Positions 19,123 through 28,516 of a stretch of 64,000 bases of DNA are shown here, in pieces; the stretch's first letter is position 1; every line of letters starts with the position of its first letter. A model generated the notes under the pieces. That model did not search any database. It saw only the letters and a list, made by a program, of their open reading frames with translations, and had not been told where the DNA came from. The stretch covers positions 69,150-133,149 of the forward strand of contig NZ_KQ040794.1 of the NCBI RefSeq assembly GCF_000971965.1, read 5' to 3'. This DNA comes from Paenibacillus wulumuqiensis. GTDB taxonomy: Bacteria > Bacillota > Bacilli > Paenibacillales > Paenibacillaceae. The translations under genes were made by a program, and so were the position numbers.

Positions 19123-20316
19123 ATGGACTACATCGTATTTGAAATCGGAATCGCTGTACTGCTCGTTGCACTGTCAGGGCTGCTCGCTTCCAAGCTGCGC
19201 TTCTCGGTCGTCCCTTTCTACATTCTTGCAGGGATGGCCGTCGGTCCGCATGCTCCGGTATTCGGGATTGTGGACTTCCGGTTTATCCAGAGTGCGGAAC
19301 TGATCGAATTTATGGGCAAAATCGGTGTCATTTTCCTGCTGTTCTATCTGGGACTCGAATTCTCGGTAGGTCGGCTGGTCAAGGCAGGACGCTCGATTGC
19401 CATAGGCGGAACCATTTATATCGGCATTAACTTTACGCTGGGTCTGCTGTTTGGCTGGCTCACCGGATTCGAGCTCAAGGAAATTCTGGTGATCGCCGGT
19501 ATTACGACCATCTCATCCAGTGCGATCGTTGCCAAGGTGCTGGTGGATCTGAAGCGTACCGTCAACGCGGAGACGGAAATGATTCTCGGCATCATTATGT
19601 TCGAAGATGTATTCCTCGCCGTCTATCTGTCGGTTCTGTCCGGACTGCTGCTCAGTGGAGCGACTTCGATTGGTGGCATTCTGCTGTCTGCCGGAATAGC
19701 ACTCGGGTATATGCTGCTTATTCTTATCGTCGGACGCAAGGCCGTGCCGCTGCTGAATAGGCTGCTAAATATTCCGTCCAATGAAATATTCATGTGTGTT
19801 ATTTTTGCGGCACTGTTCCTGATTGCCGGGTTCTCCGAAACGATCCACGTCGCTGAAGCGATTGGCGCGCTGCTGGTCGGGCTGGTACTCGCCGAGACTT
19901 CGCATATGCACCGGATCGAGAAGATTATTTTACCGTTCCGTGATTTCTTTGGTGCTCTGTTCTTTTTCAGCTTTGGATTAACGATTGATCCGCTGTCGCT
20001 GGGAGGCAGTGCGATATGGCTTGCCATTGGAGCAGTCATCGTGACCATGATCGGCAACTATACGGCCGGGATGCTGGCCGGCAAGACAGCCAACCTTTCC
20101 CCGCAGGCTTCAGCGAATGTCGGGCTGACCATTATGTCACGTGGAGAATTCTCCATCATCGTCGCCAATCTGGGTGCAGCAGGCGCACTATCCGGTATAT
20201 TGCAGCCTTTTGCCGCGATCTATGTATTGATACTGGCAATTCTCGGTCCGCTGCTGACCAAGGAGTCCAAATTCATTTATAAAGGAATAGCCAAAGTATT
20301 CCGGCTTCACAAGTAA
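19123..20316 (+). CDS. khtU: CPA2-family K+/H+ antiporter KhtU
   Basis: A 397-aa monovalent cation:proton antiporter with about 12 hydrophobic segments. Markers are FLLFYLGLEFS, AGITTISSSAIVAKVLVDL and LTIMSRGEFSIIVANLGA, conserved in CPA2 exchangers. It has no C-terminal RCK domain; that role is filled by KhtT upstream. It likely expels K+ under alkaline or high-K+ conditions, controlled by c-di-AMP through KhtT (inferred from the Bacillus system). Confidence 0.9.
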   Translation: MDYIVFEIGIAVLLVALSGLLASKLRFSVVPFYILAGMAVGPHAPVFGIVDFRFIQSAELIEFMGKIGVIFLLFYLGLEFSVGRLVKAGRSIAIGGTIYIGINFTLGLLFGWLTGFELKEILVIAGITTISSSAIVAKVLVDLKRTVNAETEMILGIIMFEDVFLAVYLSVLSGLLLSGATSIGGILLSAGIALGYMLLILIVGRKAVPLLNRLLNIPSNEIFMCVIFAALFLIAGFSETIHVAEAIGALLVGLVLAETSHMHRIEKIILPFRDFFGALFFFSFGLTIDPLSLGGSAIWLAIGAVIVTMIGNYTAGMLAGKTANLSPQASANVGLTIMSRGEFSIIVANLGAAGALSGILQPFAAIYVLILAILGPLLTKESKFIYKGIAKVFRLHK

Positions 20317-20726
20317 ATTTCCATCACCAGAGACAGAAGCAAATTATTTTCCTATAATGCGTAAGCCGAGGTGACTTCATGAATTCGGCGCAGAAGTGAT
20401 TCTGAAATGATCGTATTATAAGAAAATCACTTGCTTGGGATGGTTCGCTGAACCAGGATATCCCAGGGGGAAATGCAATACAGATACAACGAATGATTGA
20501 ACCGATCCTGAAAAAGTGAGCAATATAATGAAAAGTGAATCATACCAAATAAAATCAGACCAAAGGCGCTGACGGTAATTACCGCTGAGCGCTTTTGGTC
20601 TGGTTTATGGTGAGAAATATATACTGCGAGTGAATGAAAGAAAATGTTCTGCTCTGCCCAGACCATAACACTCCATAAAAACCATCCATAAAACAGTTAT
20701 TTAAAAAGCAACATATACCAACCAGA
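20317..20726. other. intergenic region between khtU and ada (convergent)
   Basis: Contains the bidirectional terminator at 20556-20602 and otherwise AT-rich sequence without a convincing gene. Confidence 0.5.
20556..20602. terminator. bidirectional terminator of khtTU and ada
   Basis: CAGACCAAA-GCGCT and AGCGC-TTTGGTCTG arms around a GGTAATTACC inner palindrome. AAAA precedes and TTT follows, so it can serve both converging genes. Confidence 0.75.
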
Positions 20727-21779
20727 TCATCCGCTCTGTCCCGCCCGTTCATGCTCCAGCAGCCAGCTCTTGCGCGTCAGTCCGCCGCCGTAGCCGCCAA
20801 GTTCACCGCTTGTATTAATTACACGATGGCAGGGGATGATGATCGCGAGCTGATTGGCCCCGTTGGCCTGTGCTACCGCGCGAAAGGCAGTAGGGCGGTT
20901 CAATGCACGCGCCAGATCGAGATAAGAACGTGTCTCGCCCGGCGGAATGTTCATCAGCAGCTGCCATACACTTTGCTGAAAAGGCGATCCCATCAGGGCC
21001 AGTGGGGTCTGGAACCTCTTCAGATCCCCGGCAAAATAAGCCTGTATTTCCTGCTCGATCGATTGTATCGGTTCTGTCATACCGGGGATGATCGCCATAC
21101 GTGTACGCTGGCGCAGCCGCTCGACTTCACGTTCCAGTCCGCGCCGGTCAATAAATTCCAGCAGATACAGTCGATGTTCGTCAGCGATCGCCATCATCGG
21201 TCCGAGCGGCGTATCAATCCATGCTGCCCGCAGTATAGCACCTTCGGTGATCTGCGTAGGTGCAGCGCCCATAATACGGGAAAAGGCATCGCGGAAGCCG
21301 CTGCTTGATTCGTACCCGCTGGACAGCTGGCTGTCGATCACGGTTTGCCCGGAGCGAATACTTTTGAGTGCCAGTCCCATACGGCGGGCACGGGCATATT
21401 CCACAAAAGTCATGCCGAACCGCTTTTTGAATTGACGGCGTGCCGTAGACTCATCTACTGATAAGGCCTGGAAGTCAGCCATTCTCCAACGCTTGTCCGG
21501 CTGCTGCTCGACCGCTTCGACCAGCAGTCGCACGATATCGGATACCTGATTCGGGTGCGAAAGCGGACGGCAGCGCTGGCAGGGACGGTAGGAGGCGAGC
21601 AGTGCCTGCTGCGCATTTCCAAAAAACTCGCAGTTCTCGAATTTGGGCTTTCTCGCTGGGCAGGTAGGTCGGCAGAATACACCGGTTGTTCGGACGCCGA
21701 CATAGAACAATCCTTCATACTTCGAATTTTTCTCCAATAAAGCTTGGTAATATTCATCGTCGCGTGTAATGGGATTCAT
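20727..21779 (-). CDS. ada: Ada-type methyltransferase and transcriptional activator
   Basis: A multidomain alkylation-damage protein. An Ada zinc domain carries Cys ligands C36, C40, C67 and C70 (VFCRPTCPARKP, YRPCQRC); the Cys near 36 is the phosphotriester acceptor in E. coli. An AraC-type HTH (~95-180, ARRQFKKRFGMTFVEYARARRMG) and a C-terminal O6-methylguanine methyltransferase with PCHRVI (active-site C317) follow. This full fusion differs from Bacillus subtilis, where AdaA and AdaB are separate. ATG 21779 is preferred over TTG 21782 because AAGAAGG is 7 nt away. It probably activates its own transcription when methylated. Confidence 0.92.
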   Translation of the reverse strand: MNPITRDDEYYQALLEKNSKYEGLFYVGVRTTGVFCRPTCPARKPKFENCEFFGNAQQALLASYRPCQRCRPLSHPNQVSDIVRLLVEAVEQQPDKRWRMADFQALSVDESTARRQFKKRFGMTFVEYARARRMGLALKSIRSGQTVIDSQLSSGYESSSGFRDAFSRIMGAAPTQITEGAILRAAWIDTPLGPMMAIADEHRLYLLEFIDRRGLEREVERLRQRTRMAIIPGMTEPIQSIEQEIQAYFAGDLKRFQTPLALMGSPFQQSVWQLLMNIPPGETRSYLDLARALNRPTAFRAVAQANGANQLAIIIPCHRVINTSGELGGYGGGLTRKSWLLEHERAGQSG

Positions 21780-21905
21780 CAATACACCTTCTTCTTATCA
21801 ATGTGGGATGGCTCTATTATAACCTGTGCTGCTGCGATCCATCGCCGAAATTCAGGCATTGATATTGATATGGTTATAGATAGAAGATTATTCTGGAAAG
21901 CTTAC

Positions 21906-21944
21906 AACAAAAAGACTGCCCTCTAAAAGGACAGTCTTTTTTTG
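21906..21944. terminator. terminator of uraA
   Basis: AAAAAGACTG-C-CCT and AGG-A-CAGTCTTTTT arms with a short CTAAA loop and T or A runs on both sides. On the minus strand it lies about 90 nt after the uraA stop. Confidence 0.85.
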
Positions 21945-21990
21945 GCTTGCCGATTCATTCAGCCCAGGTATTCCATTTGCTTACACTGCT

Positions 21991-22014
21991 GAATACCTGA
22001 ATACCCGAATACCC
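21991..22014. repeat. GAATACCY x3 short tandem repeat
   Basis: Three consecutive 8-bp units (GAATACCT, GAATACCC, GAATACCC) just beyond the uraA stop codon. Confidence 0.8.
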
Positions 22015-22035
22015 GATTGCCGATAACCGGACGAA

Positions 22036-23355
22036 TCAATCCGGAATTTTTGCCGGAGGGGACTCTTCATTTTTGTCATTGGACAAGCCTGTCACTTGCA
22101 AAATGCGGAAGAACAGACTGAGCAGGATACCGACGATAGTCGCCAGTGCCATTCCTTTGAGCTGTACAGAACCAAGCGTAATCGTTGCGCCGCTCAGGCC
22201 GGTAATCAGTACGACTGTGGTCAGCAGCATATTTTGCGCTTTGGAGTAATCGACCTTCTGCTCCACCAGAATGCGCAGACCGGAAGCGGCGATAACGCCG
22301 AACAGCAGCAGTGACACGCCGCCCATGACCGGAGCCGGGATCGCTGCTACCGTACCGGTGAACGTACCGGAAAAGGAAAGCAGAATCGCGATGACAGCTG
22401 CGCCGCCAATTACATAGACCGAATAGACACGTGTCAGAGCCATTACACCGATATTCTCACCGTAAGTGGTATTCGGTGTAGAACCGACAAATCCGGACAG
22501 GATGGTCGATATCCCGTTCCCCATCAGGGAGCGGTGCAGTCCGGGGTCTTTGGACAGATTTTTGCCGACGATATTGCCGGTAACGAGCAGATGACCGATA
22601 TGTTCGACAATAACGACTAGTGCGACCGGAATGATCGTCAGAATAACCGACCAGTTAAACGAAGGCGTCACCACATGCGGTACCTGCAGCAGACTGGCGC
22701 TGCGAATCGCTGTCGTATCGATCAGCCCCAGTGGGAAGGAGAGGGCATAACCCACTACAATACCGATCAGAATATGTATAATTTTGGGGAAGCCGCGGAA
22801 AGTAACCGCACCGATCAGCGTCACTCCGAGCGTAACCAGGGACAGCGTAATCACTTTCATATCCGGCGTCCATGTCGCTGCATCGGCACCTGCCGGTGCG
22901 ATAAAGCCGGCCATCTGCGCCGCTACCGGAATCAGCTCCAGACCGATCAGTGCGACGATTGCTCCCATCGCTGCCGGTGGAAACACGATATCAATCCAGC
23001 GTGTCCCGGCAAATTTTACAATCAGGGCCACGATGATAAAAATAATGCCTGTGACGATAAAAGCACCCAGTGCAAGCGAATAACCGGCGTCATTATACCC
23101 GTGCTGTGTCAGTACGAGTGAGACCGGTGCAATATACGCAAAGCTGGAACCGAGATAGGCAGGAATTCTCCCCCGACAGATCCAGATATACAGCAGTGTC
23201 CCGATGCCGTTCATGAGCAGAATCATCCCCGGATCGACCTTGAACAGATTGGGCACCAGTACCGTACTTCCGAACATGGCAAAAAGATGCTGCAAGCTTA
23301 ACAGCAACCCGGGCCCGAGCGGCAATTTCTCATTTACCTGAATTTCACGCTGCAA
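22036..23355 (-). CDS. uraA: uracil:proton symporter (UraA/PyrP, NCS2)
   Basis: A 439-aa NCS2 permease. Family signatures are LPLGPGLLLSLQHLFAMFGSTVLVP, the substrate-site segments VVIVEHIGHLL and GFVGSTPNTTYGENIGVMALTRVYS, and the GGVSLLLFGVIA repeat. The TTG at 23355 is chosen because AAGGAG ends 9 nt upstream; the GTG at 23364 touches that site. A typical PyrR-binding leader with terminator is not obvious upstream, and no other pyr gene is nearby. Transcribed divergently from relA. Confidence 0.9.
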   Translation of the reverse strand: MQREIQVNEKLPLGPGLLLSLQHLFAMFGSTVLVPNLFKVDPGMILLMNGIGTLLYIWICRGRIPAYLGSSFAYIAPVSLVLTQHGYNDAGYSLALGAFIVTGIIFIIVALIVKFAGTRWIDIVFPPAAMGAIVALIGLELIPVAAQMAGFIAPAGADAATWTPDMKVITLSLVTLGVTLIGAVTFRGFPKIIHILIGIVVGYALSFPLGLIDTTAIRSASLLQVPHVVTPSFNWSVILTIIPVALVVIVEHIGHLLVTGNIVGKNLSKDPGLHRSLMGNGISTILSGFVGSTPNTTYGENIGVMALTRVYSVYVIGGAAVIAILLSFSGTFTGTVAAIPAPVMGGVSLLLFGVIAASGLRILVEQKVDYSKAQNMLLTTVVLITGLSGATITLGSVQLKGMALATIVGILLSLFFRILQVTGLSNDKNEESPPAKIPD

Positions 23356-23489
23356 TGTATCCACTCCTTCATATCTATATTTCCTCTTCTCTTCGTTGCA
23401 TCCTTAATAGCTTAAAGAGTTTGCATGGTTTTTTCAATAACGATTTTCAAAAGGGGGTCAATTCTTTATGAACCCTTCATTTAATACGG

Positions 23490-23518
23490 TTGACGCGGCT
23501 ATGCGCAAGAGGCATAAT
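23490..23518 (+). promoter_or_regulatory. sigma-A promoter of relA
   Basis: TTGACG, a 17-bp spacer, CATAAT. Predicted transcription start is near 23525, giving a ~265-nt untranslated leader before relA. Confidence 0.75.
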
Positions 23519-23536
23519 TATAGGAAACCCCTTTCC

Positions 23537-23632
23537 GGGACCTGTTGCCGCAGCAAGCATGAACAGGTTCCATTTTGAATTTTCATGCGGCCGAAGCCTG
23601 ATGTATACAGCAGCAGCTTCTGAACATGCTTG
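23537..23632 (+). promoter_or_regulatory. structured relA leader, possible pseudoknot
   Basis: GGGACCTGTT (23537-23546) pairs with AACAGGTTCC (23562-23571). The 15-nt loop contains CAAGCATG (23554-23561), which is fully complementary to CATGCTTG at 23625-23632, with a small GAAGC/GCTTC hairpin between. No T run follows, so it is not a simple terminator. It matches no riboswitch class I recognise. Confidence 0.45.
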
Positions 23633-23791
23633 TAATAAAGGACAACCATTTCGCTAAATATTCGGCTTTTACCCTGTAGAGAGTATAGTAATTCTACATG
23701 TTACCTTATAGATACAGACCATTTTCATTACATTTAAGGCAAGAGAGCCTTGAATGTTATTCATGAATAGAAAGGATACGACAACGATTCC

Positions 23792-25972
23792 ATGGGCATA
23801 GAGCGATTACTTGAAAAGGCGTCCGCCTACATTAAAGAGAAGGATCTTGAACGCATCAAAGAAGCCTATGAGTTCGCCGATCAGGCCCATCATGGACAGG
23901 TGCGTAAATCTGGAGAACCTTATATTTTGCATCCATTGGCAGTTGCAGATATTGTCGTCGGCATGGAGATGGACACCATCTCCATCATTGCGGCGCTTCT
24001 GCATGATGTTGTTGAAGATACCACCGTATCCCTGGAGGAAATCCGCAGCCGGTTCGGCGATAATTGTGCGATGCTGGTCGACGGTCTGACCAAGCTGGAG
24101 CGGATCAAGTTCCGTTCCAAGGAAGAACAGCAGAACGAGAACTACCGCAAAATGTTTATCGCGATGGCGCAGGATATCCGCGTCATCGTGATCAAGCTGG
24201 CGGATCGTCTGCACAATATGCGTACGCTCAAGTTCCAGTCCGAAGAGAGCCAGCGCCGTATTGCGTATGAGACGCTGGAGATTTTCTGTCCGGTCGCTCA
24301 CCGTCTCGGTATTTCCGCGATCAAATGGGAGATGGAGGATATCGCACTTCGTTATCTGAACCCCCAGCAGTACTACCGTATTGCCAACCTGATGCACAAA
24401 AAACGTGCAGAACGGGAGCAGTACATCGAGAACGTCATTGACCGTATTCGCGAGAAACTCAAGGAAATGGGCATTGAAGCGGATCTGTCCGGACGTCCGA
24501 AGCATATTTACAGCGTCTATCAGAAAATGACAACCAAAAACAAGCAGTTCAATGAAATCTATGATCTGCTGGCGATCCGGATTATCGTCGATAATATCAA
24601 AGATTGTTATGCAACACTCGGTATTATCCATACCTTGTGGAAGCCGATGCCCGGCCGATTCAAAGATTATATCGCCATGCCCAAAACGAATATGTATCAG
24701 TCTCTGCACACGACGGTGGTCGGCCCTACGGGAGAGCCAACCGAAGTGCAGATTCGTACATGGGATATGCACCGCACCGCCGAGTTCGGTATCGCGGCCC
24801 ACTGGGCATACAAGGAAGGCTCCACTGGCGGCAATATCGAGAATAAGGTTCCTTTTTTCAAGGAGATTCTGGAGCTGCAGCATGAAGCACAGGACGCTTC
24901 GGAGTTCGTGGAATCCCTCAAAATGGACTTTTTCTCTGATCTCGTGTTTGTATTTACACCAAAAGGCGAAGTGATCGAGCTGCCCAATGGCTCGGTTCCG
25001 CTCGATTTTGCCTACCGGATTCATACCGAAGTCGGTAACCGGACGATCGGTGCCAAGGTCAACGGCCGGATCGTACCGCTCGATCACCGTCTCAAGACCG
25101 GTGATATTATTGAGATTCTGACTTCCAAGCATTCCTATGGACCCAGCCAGGATTGGCTGAAAATCGCGCAGTCTTCCCATGCACGCAGCAAAATCAAGCA
25201 GTGGTTCAAAAAGGAAAAACGTGAAGAAAACGTACAAAAAGGCCGGGATGCGCTCGAACGCGAGATGAAGCGTCTCAACCTCGAAGCTTCCGTCTGGCTG
25301 ACCGATGACAAATTGTCCGAAGTCGGCAAGAAATTTGCTTTCCATGATATCGAGGATATGCTGTCCGCCATCGGATTTGGCGGTATCACCGCTGCCCAGA
25401 TCTGTACGCGTCTGACCGAAAAGATGCGCCGAGAGCAGGAAGAAGCGAGCATTATCGAGCTGACTTCCCAGATCAAGGAAGTGAAAAGTGCGCCGGAACA
25501 GCAGAAGCGCAGCCGTCCGACCCATGGTGTCAGCATCAAGGGTGTGGACAATCTGCTCGTTCGGTTTGCACGATGCTGTAATCCGGTACCGGGCGACGAT
25601 ATTGTCGGCTATGTTACCCGCGGTCGCGGCGTCTCCATTCACCGGAGCGACTGTACCAATGTACCGGATGTGAGCGACAACAGCGAAGCGGCACGCATCA
25701 TCGAAGTGGAATGGGAATCTGCAGTGGAAGCAAATTACAATGTGGATATCGAGATTACCGGTCATGATCGCCGTGGACTGCTCAATGAAGTACTGCAGAC
25801 CGTTGCAGAGAGCAAGACCAATATCTCTGCCGTCTCCGGACGCTCCGATAAAAACAAAATGGCCATGATCCATATGACCATCATGATTCGCAATACCGAT
25901 CATCTGCAGTCGGTCGTGGATAAAATCAAGCGTGTGCAGGATGTCTACACCGTGCACCGTATTATGCAATAA
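23792..25972 (+). CDS. relA: bifunctional (p)ppGpp synthetase/hydrolase Rel
   Basis: The long RelA/SpoT homologue of the stringent response, 726 aa. Order of domains: HD hydrolase (~25-180, AALLHDVVEDT), synthetase (~230-345, RPKHIYSVYQKM...YDLLAIRIIV...GRFKDYIAMPK...YQSLHTTVVGP), TGS (~390-455, GSVPLDFAYRIHTEVGNR), a zinc-finger region with ARCCNPVPGD and SIHRSDC, and a C-terminal ACT (~650-726). Intact hydrolase motifs indicate it can also degrade the alarmone. The ribosome-binding site (GAAAGGA) is rather far, ~16 nt, from the ATG. dtd follows after a hairpin, a conserved order. Confidence 0.97.
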   Translation: MGIERLLEKASAYIKEKDLERIKEAYEFADQAHHGQVRKSGEPYILHPLAVADIVVGMEMDTISIIAALLHDVVEDTTVSLEEIRSRFGDNCAMLVDGLTKLERIKFRSKEEQQNENYRKMFIAMAQDIRVIVIKLADRLHNMRTLKFQSEESQRRIAYETLEIFCPVAHRLGISAIKWEMEDIALRYLNPQQYYRIANLMHKKRAEREQYIENVIDRIREKLKEMGIEADLSGRPKHIYSVYQKMTTKNKQFNEIYDLLAIRIIVDNIKDCYATLGIIHTLWKPMPGRFKDYIAMPKTNMYQSLHTTVVGPTGEPTEVQIRTWDMHRTAEFGIAAHWAYKEGSTGGNIENKVPFFKEILELQHEAQDASEFVESLKMDFFSDLVFVFTPKGEVIELPNGSVPLDFAYRIHTEVGNRTIGAKVNGRIVPLDHRLKTGDIIEILTSKHSYGPSQDWLKIAQSSHARSKIKQWFKKEKREENVQKGRDALEREMKRLNLEASVWLTDDKLSEVGKKFAFHDIEDMLSAIGFGGITAAQICTRLTEKMRREQEEASIIELTSQIKEVKSAPEQQKRSRPTHGVSIKGVDNLLVRFARCCNPVPGDDIVGYVTRGRGVSIHRSDCTNVPDVSDNSEAARIIEVEWESAVEANYNVDIEITGHDRRGLLNEVLQTVAESKTNISAVSGRSDKNKMAMIHMTIMIRNTDHLQSVVDKIKRVQDVYTVHRIMQ

Positions 25973-26005
25973 ACCGCTTTTTCAGTGAATGACAGTTTGA
26001 ACAGA

Positions 26006-26045
26006 GGAGCCAATCCCGGCAGCATAGCGGTGATTGGCTCCTTTG
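26006..26045 (+). terminator. hairpin between relA and dtd
   Basis: GGAGCCAATC/GATTGGCTCC perfect 10-bp stem followed by only TTT. Probably a partial terminator or processing site. Confidence 0.6.
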
Positions 26046-26082
26046 CTACATATCCATATACACAGCAGAGGAGAATGGGAAA

Positions 26083-26541
26083 ATGAGAGTGGTTATTCAG
26101 CGCTGCAAGCAGGCGTCCGTTACGGTAAACGAAGAAATAGTCGGCCAGATTGGCATAGGATTGATGGTACTGGTCGGTGTAACACATGGAGATACAATCG
26201 AGGATGCTCGCTATCTGGCAGGCAAGGTCGCGGGAATACGCATTTTCGAAGATGAGCAGGGAAAAATGAATCTGGGATTATCCGATATTGGTGGACAGGT
26301 GCTGTCGGTATCCCAGTTCACTCTGTATGGAGACTGCCGTAAAGGCAAACGGCCGAGCTTTATTGAAGCCGCCCGTCCGGAGCAGGCAATTCCGGTGTAT
26401 GAAGCATTCAACCAGGCACTGAAGGAACAGGGACTGGTTGTGGAACAAGGCATATTTGGCGCAGATATGGATGTGTCACTAACCAACTGGGGACCCGTGA
26501 CCCTGATTATCGACAGTCCTGTCAGAGCAGACGGGCAATAA
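26083..26541 (+). CDS. dtd: D-aminoacyl-tRNA deacylase
   Basis: Removes D-amino acids (and glycine from tRNA-Ala) from mischarged tRNA. The 152-aa product begins MRVVIQRC and has the active-site motif SQFTLYGD with RRKGKRPSF-type sequence CRKGKRPSF, and the cross-subunit motif NWGPVTLI (usually NxGPVT). GCAGAGGAGA precedes the ATG. Position after relA is conserved in Firmicutes. Confidence 0.96.
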   Translation: MRVVIQRCKQASVTVNEEIVGQIGIGLMVLVGVTHGDTIEDARYLAGKVAGIRIFEDEQGKMNLGLSDIGGQVLSVSQFTLYGDCRKGKRPSFIEAARPEQAIPVYEAFNQALKEQGLVVEQGIFGADMDVSLTNWGPVTLIIDSPVRADGQ

Positions 26542-26691
26542 ACCGGATCTGTACAGGTCTGTTCAGTGAAAGCTGCTGGATGTTTGTAGACAATAATGAT
26601 TCTGCATATATCCACCTTGTGATCATGGTTTAAGCTTATGTACGATATCCCATCAATGCGCCAAGCAGCTATAATTTGATTAAAACACAGC

Positions 26692-26738
26692 AAAAAAGGT
26701 CTCTCTGAATTTTATACATTCAGCGGAGACCTTTTTTG
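26692..26738. terminator. bidirectional terminator between dtd and a DUF378 gene
   Basis: AAAAAAGGTCTC-CTGAAT and ATTCAG-GGAGACCTTTTTT arms: A run on one side, T run on the other, serving both convergent genes. Confidence 0.93.
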
Positions 26739-26808
26739 TCTGGATTGCTCCATGTAAGTAAGTTGTGGTTTTGCCAAACAGCTCATTCCTTTACGCTTAT
26801 GCTTACGT

Positions 26809-27033
26809 TTACGCTCTTGTAGTAGTGTCGGTTCTTGTATTTCTTGAAGACGACAGAAATTTAAGGCAATACAGTGCACACAGACCTACAACAACATAGA
26901 TGATTCGGGACAAAATAGATTCTTGTCCACCGAAAATGGAAGCAACGAGGTCGAATTGGAAAAGACCTACCAGCAACCAGTTGATACCACCGACGATCAG
27001 CAGGATCAGCGCAATCATGTCCAGAGTTCTCAT
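26809..27033 (-). CDS. DUF378 family small membrane protein (YuzA-like)
   Basis: A 74-aa protein with two hydrophobic helices (residues ~5-25 and ~42-60). The pattern MRTLDMIALILLIVGGINW-LLVGLF-FDLVASIFGG-S-SRIIYVVVGLCALY is characteristic of DUF378. Its function is not known. GGAGGTG precedes the start. The tail (RNTRTDTTTRA) is polar. Confidence 0.88.
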   Translation of the reverse strand: MRTLDMIALILLIVGGINWLLVGLFQFDLVASIFGGQESILSRIIYVVVGLCALYCLKFLSSSRNTRTDTTTRA

Positions 27034-27233
27034 TAGAATTCACCTCCTGTTATGTTAGATGTTAGCAGTCGTTGACAATGTTAATATACCCGATTGTGGA
27101 GCTGCGAATCATTTCTGTATAACTGTTTAGATTTGCCACGGAATCGGGTAATAACAGAGCGGAAACCTCTATAGTATGCAAGTAGAGGAACAGGATCACA
27201 CTAACCATAAGCCTTGAAAGGAGAACTATTCCA

Positions 27234-27740
27234 ATGAGCAAAATCGCCTTTTTATTAGCAAATGAATTCGAAGACTCCGAAATGCAGGTGCCTTATGATG
27301 AACTGAAAAAAGCAGGCCATGAAGCGGATATCATCGGTCTTGAAAAAGGCCAGAAGGTAACCGGTAAAAATGGTAAAGCCGAATATACAATTGAAAAAGC
27401 AATCACCGAAGTAAATGCATCCGATTATGATGCTTTGGTAATTCCGGGCGGTTCTTCACCGGAAGCGCTGCGTCTGGACCCGAATGTACTGAACTTTGTT
27501 ACCGAAATCAACAATGCCAAGAAAACCATCGGTGCGATCTGCCACGGTCCACAGATTCTGGCAAGTGCCAACCTGCTGGAAGGTCGTACGATCACTGCTT
27601 ATCCACCGCTGAAAGTGGATATGATCAATGCGGGAGCAACATTCAAGGATGGGGAAGCTATCGTTGATGGCAACTTTATCACGTCTCGTACACCGGATGA
27701 CGAGCCTGCATTTGTACGCGAACTGTTGAAAGTTCTGTAA
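27234..27740 (+). CDS. DJ-1/PfpI family protein (general-stress type)
   Basis: A 168-aa single-domain glutamine-amidotransferase-like fold: ALVIPGGSSPEALR, then the nucleophile elbow GAICHGPQIL with the reactive Cys, and a C-terminal DGNFITSRTPDDEPAFVREL. Bacillus relatives (YraA, YfkM) are general-stress proteins; deglycase or protease activity has been claimed for the family. AAAGGAG precedes the start. A weak GTTTAG...GGGTAA pair upstream was considered as a sigma-B site and not accepted. Confidence 0.9.
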   Translation: MSKIAFLLANEFEDSEMQVPYDELKKAGHEADIIGLEKGQKVTGKNGKAEYTIEKAITEVNASDYDALVIPGGSSPEALRLDPNVLNFVTEINNAKKTIGAICHGPQILASANLLEGRTITAYPPLKVDMINAGATFKDGEAIVDGNFITSRTPDDEPAFVRELLKVL

Positions 27741-27865
27741 TTTAAAAGTGTGGTAAAAGGTATTGTTTTGATCGTCTCTGAGAAGAATGTACTTTTATTT
27801 TCGTAAGCCTATCAAATAAATACTGGGCAGAAGAGAATTCTGCGTACAGTAAGGAGGCCATTATT

Positions 27866-28324
27866 ATGACCAAGCATATTCAGGCTTATTTCCGTACCGA
27901 AGATCAGGCAGAAAGTGCCAGAACGTCCGTCAGTACCTATGATGTGAAAAATCTGGAAGTCGGTCGTCTGGACAAGCAGATCAGTCAGGGCAGCCGCGTC
28001 ATGGTTCCACTGCTGCCGTTAAATGCAGGTGCAGGTGGAGTTACAGGTAATTCCGCAGGTGTATCCGGCGGAGCAGGGCCGGGAACGATTATCCCGCCGA
28101 CTGCGATTATCGACAATGACGGCAAACGCAATGAAGTGACTGACGATGACTCGGCAGCCAGCCATGATAATGACGATACCGATGCATGGAGTGCCATCAA
28201 CGCAACAGACAAGGACTATGATGATCTGAAATATGTACTGTCTGCCACAGTGATGGAATCGGATGTAGAAAATGTCGTGCAAAAGCTGCGTACGAACAAT
28301 GCATTCGTGGAAATCCTTGAGTAG
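27866..28324 (+). CDS. hypothetical protein with acidic central segment
   Basis: A 152-aa protein I do not recognise. Residues 1-40 (HIQAYFRTEDQAESARTSVSTYDVKNLEVGRL) and 120-152 (LKYVLSATVMESDVENVVQKLRTNNAFVEIL) look like two halves of a small alpha/beta fold. The middle is Gly-rich (GAGGVTGNSAGVSGGAGPG) and then strongly acidic (DDDSAASHDNDDTD). GTAAGGAGG precedes the ATG. The layout recalls YflT-type stress proteins, but the likeness is weak. Own transcription unit. Confidence 0.75.
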   Translation: MTKHIQAYFRTEDQAESARTSVSTYDVKNLEVGRLDKQISQGSRVMVPLLPLNAGAGGVTGNSAGVSGGAGPGTIIPPTAIIDNDGKRNEVTDDDSAASHDNDDTDAWSAINATDKDYDDLKYVLSATVMESDVENVVQKLRTNNAFVEILE

Positions 28325-28360
28325 TCGACAGCCGCTTGAATAGATGATCCCAAAAGGGAA

Positions 28361-28491
28361 ATGGGTTCATGGTCATCTGCTGTTGAAGATGTTCCTGTAC
28401 TAAGGTCTTTACACAGGTTTTACCTATTGTAATGGAACTGTAATATAGGAAACATCTTATTTTAACAATGATATCCTATAATGAACCCATG
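28361..28491. other. distant 10-bp inverted repeat in intergenic region
   Basis: ATGGGTTCAT (28361-28370) and ATGAACCCAT (near 28481-28490) are perfect complements about 110 nt apart, just before the terminator at 28517. The pair could close a ~130-nt RNA. Confidence 0.45.
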
Positions 28492-28516
28492 ACCCCCTTT
28501 TAACATACTATGTTGG

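Noticed and set aside
22036-23800. PyrR or purine riboswitch in front of uraA
   Set aside because: The minus-strand leader lacks the PyrR-loop consensus with a terminator and lacks purine-aptamer core sequences; the hairpin there fits the relA transcript better.
23807-25969. A 720-codon open frame on the minus strand across relA
   Set aside because: It mirrors relA codon for codon, has no ribosome-binding site or family motif, and rel is certain. Similar long antisense frames over aspS (30674-32617) and alaS (46451-48466) were rejected for the same reason.
27124-27152. Sigma-B-like pair GTTTAG ... GGGTAA before the DJ-1/PfpI gene
   Set aside because: The 15-bp spacer is outside the usual 12-14 and the second element is imperfect.
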